Shown piece by piece: positions 1-5,062 of a DNA stretch of 7,071 nucleotides (the stretch's first letter is position 1; each line of letters begins with the position of its first letter). The DNA is from Chitinophagaceae bacterium UBA4412 (GTDB lineage: Bacteria; Bacteroidota; Bacteroidia; Chitinophagales; Chitinophagaceae): contig DGQO01000191.1 in the NCBI GenBank assembly GCA_002400445.1, positions 1-7,071 of the forward strand, in the 5' to 3' direction. The translations under genes were made by a program, and so were the position numbers. The notes below the pieces were generated by a model. The model was not told where the DNA came from. It searched no databases and worked only from the letters and a program-made list of their open reading frames with translations.

Positions 1-42
1 TATAATGTGGTGAATGACTTTGCTATTGCAGAACCGGCTTGA
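1..42 (+). CDS. Possible 3' tail of a plus-strand gene cut by the left edge
   Basis: Frame 1 is open from the first base and reads YNVVNDFAIAEPA before a TGA at 40-42. Thirteen residues are too few to identify a family. The mix of hydrophobic and acidic residues is protein-like, but an open frame of this length also occurs by chance. The other two plus frames stop within the first 13 bases. If real, the gene would converge on the minus-strand MBL-fold gene. An imperfect inverted repeat (AACCGGC at 32-38, GCAGGTT at 51-57, one mismatched pair) followed by TTAGTTTC overlaps the stop and could be a weak terminator. This is inference only. Confidence 0.25.
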   Translation, partial: YNVVNDFAIAEPA

Positions 43-98
43 TGATTCAGGCAGGTTTTAGTTTCATTAAGCTTATACGCCAATAGAATTTACATGCG

Positions 99-206
99 TT
101 ACAGATGTCCATGCGTTTCATCGGAAAGGATTTTCATCGCCAGGACGACGTTGAAAATATTAACCAAAGCCAGCCAGAAAACATGGTTAGTTTCGGTTTT
201 TTTCAA
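99..206 (-). CDS. Possible 35-residue small membrane protein (TTG start), uncertain
   Basis: A minus-strand frame runs from a TTG at 206-204 to a TAA at 101-99. It encodes a short polar head (MKKTETN), a hydrophobic stretch of about 17 residues (roughly 8-24, HVFWLALVNIFNVVLAM) and a polar His/Asp/Glu tail ending in THGHL. The pattern resembles a single-pass small membrane protein. The start overlaps the last 20 bases of the MBL-fold gene in another frame, so it would have to be translationally coupled or read from the same mRNA. Against it: the start is TTG, the only in-frame ATG comes after the hydrophobic part, no ribosome-binding signal is visible, and I recognise no family. It could be a decayed gene end or chance. 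Confidence 0.25.
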   Translation of the reverse strand: MKKTETNHVFWLALVNIFNVVLAMKILSDETHGHL

Positions 207-1635
207 AGTCTTTGACCCGCATTTTTAGCTGATCTTCAATCGTCTGGTAATTCCAATCCCCGGCGCTGTTTACCCGTATAACAACAGCTCCCGTCTCAAG
301 AGGAATCAGGGTTTCTACGGGGTATTGTCTGCGTTCATTGAGTATTTTTTCTGATTTCAACTTATAATCTTCCATAAAAGCGCTCCTGGCATAAATGGCT
401 TCCTGGGCCTGAACGATCACAATATCGGGATCAGTTTTAATGAGATATTCAGGCAGCACAGAACCGTGAAAATGGTGGTTGGCTAAAAAAACATTTGCCT
501 TAATATCCCCTGGAAAACGTTTCAGGATTTGCTCCTCATTCATCGCATAGCTATCGCCGCTATGCATGTAAGTGAAACCCTTATAAGTAATCTTCAATAC
601 CAGTGACCTGGTATTTTCTTCCGTGCCATCGGCAAAGCTGTTTAAAATTTTTATGGTAACACCATCCAGTTCCCACTCATAGCCCGTAGGATAAGTGTTA
701 TAATCAATAAACTGCCTCACATGGAAATTGTTTCTAATTTTCATGCCTTTATCGTCACTGTCATGATCACCGTGATAATGCGTAATGAAGAGCGTCTGTA
801 TAGTGTCGATATGATGATGTTCTAAAATAGGAATAATGAATTTATCCCGCACCCAGTCCTTACCTGTGTCTATCATTAAATATTTACCAGATGGCAAACG
901 CATCAGCACTGAACTACCATGCTCTACATAGGGCGCCATAATTACCAGGTCATAAGGCTTTGATGTTGCTGAAATTTCTATTTTTCCTTGCAGCGTATCA
1001 TGATTGAAGAGAACCCGGAGCTTCTTGTTTCCGGTTTCCATATCCATAAGATGCGCTGAAGGTATTGTAAGCAAAACAGCCGACTCCTGGAAAGGATAAG
1101 CCGAAACTGCGTATTCAACAGGTGTTGCATCGATAAATACCCCGGTAATCTTTTGGTTGAAATTGTCAATCTTATAAACAAGATCGTTCTTGCTGTCTTT
1201 TATAAAGCGCTGGTTATGCGGGCTGATGCTGAGTGCAGGACTTGCGGGCTCTATTTTAATCCAGGCAATGTCCATATCTCCCCAATCTGGTATAATGCCG
1301 ACTTTATTGGATCCCTTTACAAAATAAAAGGGCTGGAGAAATTCCCCCCAATCTTTTGTCATTGCAAAACCAATATCAATCGTATCCCTGTTTTTTATAA
1401 GCGATTGTGCCTTGCTACCTCCAGGCGTCCTGTGCTTAATCCGCAGGTTGTAATAGCCATTTTCAGGTATATCTATTTTCCACGAAACGGAGCCGCTTTT
1501 TCCCATCGTCACAAAGCCGGGAGCTTTCACAAGGCCTATTACTTCAGCATCTTCAACCCCGAAGACATGATTCACCTGTGCCAAAATCCAAAATGGCGCA
1601 AACATGGAAAGCAAGAAAAGTTGAAGTTTAGACAT
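187..1635 (-). CDS. Secreted ComEC-like metallo-beta-lactamase-fold hydrolase with N-terminal CBM-like domain
   Basis: The 482-residue protein is probably exported. Residues 1-20 look like a signal peptide (Lys3, hydrophobic run, cleavage near the LAQ ending at 20). Residues about 24-130 resemble a CBM6/CBM35-type beta-sandwich, including a W-K-I-D-I-P strand near 52-57 and a closing DIAWIKIE strand at 122-129. Residues 132-225 form a second beta-rich linker domain. Residues about 226-455 are an MBL fold close to the hydrolase domain of ComEC: D256-T-G, the metal motif HYHGDH at 286-291, E340-N then SLVLKI at 344-349, SGD with Asp361, and HHFHGS at 387-392. The third-ligand His of classical beta-lactamases is not evident, as in ComEC. 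No ComEC membrane or competence domain is present, so a DNA-uptake role should not be assumed and the substrate is unknown. An in-frame ATG at 1650 would add MPSGI; I prefer 1635 because the signal peptide then starts normally. The gene follows the OmpA-like gene but lies beyond its terminator. Confidence 0.85.
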   Translation of the reverse strand: MSKLQLFLLSMFAPFWILAQVNHVFGVEDAEVIGLVKAPGFVTMGKSGSVSWKIDIPENGYYNLRIKHRTPGGSKAQSLIKNRDTIDIGFAMTKDWGEFLQPFYFVKGSNKVGIIPDWGDMDIAWIKIEPASPALSISPHNQRFIKDSKNDLVYKIDNFNQKITGVFIDATPVEYAVSAYPFQESAVLLTIPSAHLMDMETGNKKLRVLFNHDTLQGKIEISATSKPYDLVIMAPYVEHGSSVLMRLPSGKYLMIDTGKDWVRDKFIIPILEHHHIDTIQTLFITHYHGDHDSDDKGMKIRNNFHVRQFIDYNTYPTGYEWELDGVTIKILNSFADGTEENTRSLVLKITYKGFTYMHSGDSYAMNEEQILKRFPGDIKANVFLANHHFHGSVLPEYLIKTDPDIVIVQAQEAIYARSAFMEDYKLKSEKILNERRQYPVETLIPLETGAVVIRVNSAGDWNYQTIEDQLKMRVKDFEKNRN

Positions 1636-1721
1636 AATTCCGCTTGGCATTTTGATGATTAAGTATTTTTCTACAGTGACTATTTGAATACTCCGCTTTT
1701 AGTGCACCATAAGGCAAACAA

Positions 1722-1729
1722 CAAATTTA
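1722..1729 (-). promoter_or_regulatory. Candidate Bacteroidota -7 box for the MBL-fold gene
   Basis: On the minus strand this reads TAAATTTG, a full match to the Bacteroidota sigma-ABfr -7 consensus TAnnTTTG. It lies 86 bases upstream of the preferred ATG and downstream of the terminator of the OmpA-like gene, where an independent promoter would be needed. No TTG sits at the usual 17-23 base spacing: the nearest candidates are 13 and 27 bases away. Support is therefore from the -7 box and position only. Confidence 0.4.
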
Positions 1730-1757
1730 CTCATCCCTGAGGCAAAAGAGAAATCAC

Positions 1758-1795
1758 AAAAAAAAAGACCACTCTTTTGAAGCGGTCTCTTTTTT
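1758..1795 (-). terminator. Intrinsic terminator of the OmpA-like gene
   Basis: On the minus strand, AGACCGCT (1788-1781) and AGTGGTCT (1773-1766) form an 8-bp stem with one G-U pair around a 7-base loop, followed by nine T residues (1766-1758, the first also closing the stem). It starts 23 bases after the stop codon of the OmpA-like gene. Read on the plus strand the G-U pair becomes an A-C mismatch, so the minus orientation is favoured, although T residues follow in both directions. Confidence 0.85.
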
Positions 1796-1811
1796 AAAAT
1801 ATTCTTTAGGA

Positions 1812-3134
1812 TTAAAAATTCCTAACAGTCATTTCTGTTCTGCGGTTCTTTGCACGACCGGCAGCAGTTGCATTATCTTCAACTGGCTTTTCTTCACCGT
1901 ATCCTGTTGCTTTCAAACGATCTTCTGAAACACCACGTTTTACGAGGTATTCTTTTACAGAGTTTGCACGCTTTTCAGATAATATTTGGTTGTTTTCATC
2001 AGAACCTACATTATCTGTATGTCCATCAATATCCAACCTTAAGGTTTGATCAGCTTTCATCAGATCAGCCACCTGGTTCAATGATTTATATGACTTAGAG
2101 AGCAGCGTGTAACTACCAGTAGCATAGAACACGTTACGGGCAGCAATACTAATCTTCTCGATCACCTCTTTTGCAATTTCAGGACAACCTGAATTACTTG
2201 CTGGTCCCTGGCGATCCGGACACTTATCTTCTTCGTCGTTTACACCATCACCGTCAGAATCCGGAATAGGACAACCCTGGTAACGAGCTAAACCTTTTAC
2301 ATTAGGACATTTGTCCAGTTCATCATTGATACCATCACCATCAGAATCTGGTACAGGGCAACCCTGGTATTTAGCCGTACCTGCTTGTGTAGGGCATTTA
2401 TCATCAGCATCAGCTATACCATCTCCATCAGTATCAGGACAACCTTGCATTGCAGGCGTACCAGGTACATCAGGGCATTTATCATTCACATCAGGAACAC
2501 CATCATTATCCCTATCTAAAACCACAGGAACTGGTGGTGGAGGTGGAGCCATCACTTTTTTCTGGCCAAGGCTCTGTAAAACACCAAAAGAATACACAAG
2601 ATGATCCTTTAAAACATCAGTAGTAAGAGACCAACGGTAGTTTGCTTGCAGCATCAGGTAGGTAGTGCTCTTAAAGTTTACCTGTATGCCCACACCTGCT
2701 GGTATATAAGCACCCCACTCACCGGTGTAGTATCCACCACCCACACCTGCAGTAAGGAATGGTGCGATCAGGGCGTTATCATTTACCGGGCGAATATTCA
2801 GGGTTGGTTCAAGTTCTAAACCAACTTCACGGTTGTTAGCAAAATCACCACGATCTGCTGCATAACCATGTAACATTGTATTGAACCTGGCAGCAAAGTC
2901 TATTTTGTTGGTGAGGCCTTTCCACCATGATAGGCTTAGACCAAAATCCATGTCCTTTAATTCGGCAAAACGGCGGGGAGAATTCTTATCATCAAATGTA
3001 AGTGGTGTTGTAAAATCAATTGCATTGAGGTGAATTCCGAACGCAGCGTTCTTTTTTGGAGACCGACTATCCTGCGAAAATGCAGCTGTTCCGAAACAGA
3101 TTAGGGCTAAAACAAGAGTAAGTTTTTGTTTCAT
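1812..3134 (-). CDS. OmpA-family outer-membrane protein with TSP3 repeats and peptidoglycan-binding domain
   Basis: The 440-residue protein should sit in the outer membrane and tether it to peptidoglycan. Residues 1-20 are a signal peptide (MKQK head, hydrophobic core, cleavage before Gln21). Residues about 28-190 alternate hydrophobic and polar residues as in a small OmpA-like beta-barrel. A Pro-rich hinge (197-203) leads into four thrombospondin type 3-like repeats (207-318) with DxDxDG calcium-binding motifs and paired cysteines. Residues about 328-440 are an OmpA C-terminal domain: GHTDNVG at 371-377 with the diaminopimelate-binding Asp374, and the NQxLSxxRA motif with Arg389. The protein ends in Phe. 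The layout matches OprF/OmpA-type proteins common in Bacteroidota. The gene is transcribed alone: a -7 box lies about 90 bases upstream and a terminator directly downstream. The start ATG at 3134 is the natural one for the signal peptide. The family is clear; no individual gene symbol is justified. Confidence 0.95.
   Translation of the reverse strand: MKQKLTLVLALICFGTAAFSQDSRSPKKNAAFGIHLNAIDFTTPLTFDDKNSPRRFAELKDMDFGLSLSWWKGLTNKIDFAARFNTMLHGYAADRGDFANNREVGLELEPTLNIRPVNDNALIAPFLTAGVGGGYYTGEWGAYIPAGVGIQVNFKSTTYLMLQANYRWSLTTDVLKDHLVYSFGVLQSLGQKKVMAPPPPPVPVVLDRDNDGVPDVNDKCPDVPGTPAMQGCPDTDGDGIADADDKCPTQAGTAKYQGCPVPDSDGDGINDELDKCPNVKGLARYQGCPIPDSDGDGVNDEEDKCPDRQGPASNSGCPEIAKEVIEKISIAARNVFYATGSYTLLSKSYKSLNQVADLMKADQTLRLDIDGHTDNVGSDENNQILSEKRANSVKEYLVKRGVSEDRLKATGYGEEKPVEDNATAAGRAKNRRTEMTVRNF
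2181..2516 (-). repeat. Four tandem TSP3-type calcium-binding repeats in the OmpA-like gene
   Basis: Four in-frame units encode residues 207-233, 234-260, 261-289 and 290-318 (27, 27, 29 and 29 residues). Each begins with an acidic D-x-D-x-DG(I/V) loop, followed by D-K-C-P and closing with G-C-P. The DNA is also similar between units (repeated CATCACCATCAGAATC-like blocks), which fits duplication. The family is known to bind calcium and to form a stiff linker; here it joins the barrel to the peptidoglycan-binding domain. The two shorter units lack the extra two residues (VP or IP) before the acidic loop. Confidence 0.9.
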
Positions 3135-3223
3135 AAATGCGTATTTGGTTTTTAAATGTTCTTCTTCAGCGTTATTAACTAGCTATGTAACAACCTAAAG
3201 CTATTGTTTAAATAAATTATTAA

Positions 3224-3231
3224 CAAATATA
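3224..3231 (-). promoter_or_regulatory. Candidate Bacteroidota -7 box for the OmpA-like gene
   Basis: On the minus strand this reads TATATTTG, matching TAnnTTTG. It lies 89 bases upstream of the ATG at 3134, implying an AT-rich 5' leader of roughly 80 bases. No TTG is seen at the expected spacing, so the -33 element is weak or absent. The surrounding 3135-3314 interval holds nothing else I can support. Confidence 0.5.
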
Positions 3232-3314
3232 TAGTTTTATTTTTTCCTTCATCTGCAGATAAAGCTGTAATTGCTCTAAACAAACTTTGCGCCAGTAAGT
3301 AGAATTTTAAAAAT

Positions 3315-3345
3315 AAAAAACAGGTTGGCTGGCAACCTGTTTTTT
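3315..3345 (-). terminator. Intrinsic terminator of tRNA-Arg
   Basis: CAGGTTG (3339-3333 on the minus strand) pairs perfectly with CAACCTG (3327-3321) around the 5-base loop CCAGC, and flanking A6/T6 tracts extend the stem to 13 bp. The T tract continues as TTTTTTATTTTT. The hairpin begins two bases after the encoded CCA end of the tRNA gene, so it is almost certainly its transcription terminator. The perfect symmetry makes it bidirectional in sequence, but no plus-strand gene reads into it. Confidence 0.88.
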
Positions 3346-3347
3346 AT

Positions 3348-3424
<77 letters not shown>

Positions 3425-3442
3425 AATATGTTATTCAAAAAT

Positions 3443-3468
3443 GCCCAAATGCTGGAATTCTTTTGGGC
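3443..3468. repeat. 7-bp inverted repeat just upstream of tRNA-Arg
   Basis: GCCCAAA (3443-3449) and TTTGGGC (3462-3468) are perfect inverted copies separated by 12 bases. The right arm abuts the -7 box at 3471-3478 and should overlap the transcription start. A full RNA hairpin may therefore not form, and a DNA-level operator or chance are the alternatives. No function can be assigned. Confidence 0.4.
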
Positions 3469-3470
3469 TG

Positions 3471-3502
3471 CAAATATAGGACATCAAATGCTTTGCTACC
3501 AA
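3471..3502 (-). promoter_or_regulatory. Promoter of tRNA-Arg (TTG / TAnnTTTG type)
   Basis: On the minus strand, a TTG at 3502-3500 is followed after 21 bases by TATATTTG (3478-3471), both parts of the Bacteroidota sigma-ABfr consensus at acceptable spacing. The -7 box ends 46 bases before the mature tRNA 5' end, implying a leader of about 40 bases that is removed by RNase P. This is the best-formed promoter in the window. Confidence 0.65.
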
Positions 3503-3574
3503 GCCATAGCCATTGATTTTTTGGCAATGCACACATTCGCAGGCATTGTTTGTATTTTTATAAAAACTTACCGC

Positions 3575-4258
3575 ATGGATGTGCAGATTCATCTTTCATG
3601 GAAGGAGGCCCTTAAGGACGAATTTAGCAAGCCGTATTTTGAACAGATCGTCACTTTTCTCCGGGCGGAGAAAGCCACTGGTAAGCAAATCTTTCCTCCC
3701 GGCCCCCTTATCTTTAATGCCTTTAACCAAACTCCGTTTGACAAAGTGAGTGTTGTTATCCTGGGGCAAGACCCTTATCATGGCCCGGGGCAGGCACATG
3801 GTATGAGTTTCTCTGTACCCGGCGGCGTGAAGCCCCCACCCTCGCTGGCAAATATTTTTAAAGAAATTCGTTCTGACATCGGCGTAGAAATGCCAGCCTT
3901 TTACGGCAATCTCACTCGCTGGGCAGAGCAGGGCGTTCTGTTACTCAATGCTGCACTTACGGTGCGCAACGGAGAACCCAATAGTCATGCCCGCCTTGGC
4001 TGGGCAGAATTTACCGATGCAGTCATCCGCCTGCTTTCTGAAAGAAAAGAACATCTTGTTTTTATTTTATGGGGAAAATTTGCCCAGGAAAAACAAGCCC
4101 TGATTGATGAAACAAAACACACCGTTTTAAAAGCAGCCCATCCATCCCCATTCTCTGCCGACAAAGGTTTTTTCGGTTGTCGTCATTTTTCAAAAACGAA
4201 TGAAGATCTTGTGCAACATAACATACCACCAATAGACTGGAAATTATTAACTCCTTAA
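3575..4258 (+). CDS. ung: Uracil-DNA glycosylase, family 1
   Basis: The 227-residue enzyme removes uracil from DNA, starting base-excision repair of deaminated cytosine or misincorporated dUMP. Family 1 signatures are all present in order: water-activating motif GQDPYH at 64-69 with catalytic Asp66 and Tyr68 (excludes thymine), Phe79 (stacks on uracil), [12 protein letters not shown] at 87-98, LLLN at 122-125 with the uracil-reading Asn125, and the DNA-intercalating loop HPSPFSA at 189-195 with His189. The loop carries Phe193 where Escherichia coli Ung has Leu191. The length is normal for the family. The frame is open back to 3428, but I start at the ATG at 3575: the upstream part would cross the tRNA promoter and encode non-homologous residues, while [13 protein letters not shown] is a typical Ung start. 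Six bases separate it from the acyltransferase gene, suggesting an operon. No clear promoter match was found in 3425-3574. Confidence 0.97.
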   Translation: MDVQIHLSWKEALKDEFSKPYFEQIVTFLRAEKATGKQIFPPGPLIFNAFNQTPFDKVSVVILGQDPYHGPGQAHGMSFSVPGGVKPPPSLANIFKEIRSDIGVEMPAFYGNLTRWAEQGVLLLNAALTVRNGEPNSHARLGWAEFTDAVIRLLSERKEHLVFILWGKFAQEKQALIDETKHTVLKAAHPSPFSADKGFFGCRHFSKTNEDLVQHNIPPIDWKLLTP

Positions 4259-4264
4259 TATTAT

Positions 4265-5047
4265 ATGAATACAACTTTAAAGAGCAAGCGCACCTATTCT
4301 TTCTTTGAAAACATTTTTGCCCGGTTTTGGGCTGCCTGGGGTCTTGTTTGGTTCATTGTTACCTTTCTCATCATTTTTCTACCCTCCATGCTGTCCTATG
4401 CTTTTAAAGATGAACGCAAAGGACAAGACTACTTCATTTTTGTTTCCCGTATTTGGATGCGCCTTTGGCTCACACTTATTGCTTGTCCCGCAAAAATTTT
4501 AGGGAGGAACAATTTTGCAAAAGACAAAACCTATATCGTTGTTTTTAACCATAATGCTTTGCTTGATCCTCCCCTGTCTGCTCCCTTTATACCCGCTGGC
4601 AATAAAACCATTGCCAAATCTTCATTGGCCAAAGTGCCTATTTTTGGTTTGTTTTATAAAAGAGGCGCCGTGCTTGTAGATCGTTCAGATGATAAGAGCC
4701 GTTTCAAAAGTTATGATCAAATGCGGGCCACCCTGCGCAAGCACATCCATATGTGTATATACCCGGAAGGTACCAGGAACAGAACAGAAGCACCATTGAA
4801 AAACTTTTACGACGGGGCTTTTAAATTAGCGGTAGACTCCGGCAACGAAATCATGCCTTGCATCATTTCCGGAACCACGACTGCCATGCCTATCCATAAA
4901 AAGTTTTTCCTGCTGCCGGCTAAATTGAAGATGGAATTTATGGAACCTGTATCTCCTGCAGGCCTCGATGTGCAGCAACTCAAACAAAAAGTGTATGATC
5001 TTATGCTGCAAAAATTCCTGGAATCCAGTACAAAAAAAATAAACTAG
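4265..5047 (+). CDS. PlsC-type 1-acyl-sn-glycerol-3-phosphate acyltransferase
   Basis: The 260-residue protein should be an inner-membrane acyltransferase that adds the second acyl chain to lysophosphatidic acid, giving phosphatidic acid for phospholipid synthesis. A hydrophobic membrane segment lies near residues 22-45 and a second hydrophobic stretch near 56-76. The catalytic H-x4-D motif is HNALLD at 96-101 (His96, Asp101). Motif II is GAVLVDR at 134-140, motif III is EGTR at 168-171 preceded by YP, and FYDGAFKLA follows at 181-189. The length fits PlsC. Several acyltransferases share this fold, including ones acting on lyso-ornithine lipids or other acceptors, so the exact substrate is inferred. 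It starts 6 bases after the ung stop and is probably on the same transcript. Its last codons include an A8 run (5032-5039), and its TAG stop overlaps the stop of the convergent lptD-like gene. Confidence 0.9.
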   Translation: MNTTLKSKRTYSFFENIFARFWAAWGLVWFIVTFLIIFLPSMLSYAFKDERKGQDYFIFVSRIWMRLWLTLIACPAKILGRNNFAKDKTYIVVFNHNALLDPPLSAPFIPAGNKTIAKSSLAKVPIFGLFYKRGAVLVDRSDDKSRFKSYDQMRATLRKHIHMCIYPEGTRNRTEAPLKNFYDGAFKLAVDSGNEIMPCIISGTTTAMPIHKKFFLLPAKLKMEFMEPVSPAGLDVQQLKQKVYDLMLQKFLESSTKKIN

Positions 5048-5062
5048 AATTCGTAGAACGAA
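5031..5062 (-). terminator. Weak candidate terminator of the lptD-like gene, inside the plsC 3' end
   Basis: On the minus strand, TTCGT (5062-5058) and ACGAA (5054-5050) form a 5-bp stem with a 3-base loop. Six bases later comes TTTATTTTTTTT (5043-5032). The hairpin is encoded by the last lptD codons and the T tract by the reverse complement of the final lysine-rich plsC codons. The stem is short and not GC-rich, so function is uncertain. No terminator is visible for the plus-strand ung-plsC transcript near its end. Confidence 0.3.

Noticed and set aside
1153..1662. 169-codon plus-strand frame opposite the MBL gene
   Set aside because: It is fully antisense to a well-supported gene and has no recognisable domain or promoter.
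2181..2516. Repeat array considered as CRISPR or intergenic repeat
   Set aside because: The repeats are in frame, encode TSP3 units and have no constant repeat/variable spacer structure.
2311..2604. 97-codon plus-strand frame opposite the OmpA-like gene
   Set aside because: Its Ser/Pro/Gly repeats are just the complement of the TSP3 repeats and the Pro-rich hinge.
3552..3561. TATTTTTATA upstream of ung as a promoter
   Set aside because: It does not match TAnnTTTG, and no TTG lies at a suitable distance; it is too AT-generic to support.
3428..3574. Extension of ung by 49 codons upstream
   Set aside because: It would cross the tRNA promoter, and the added residues do not resemble an Ung N-terminus; the ATG at 3575 gives the normal family length.
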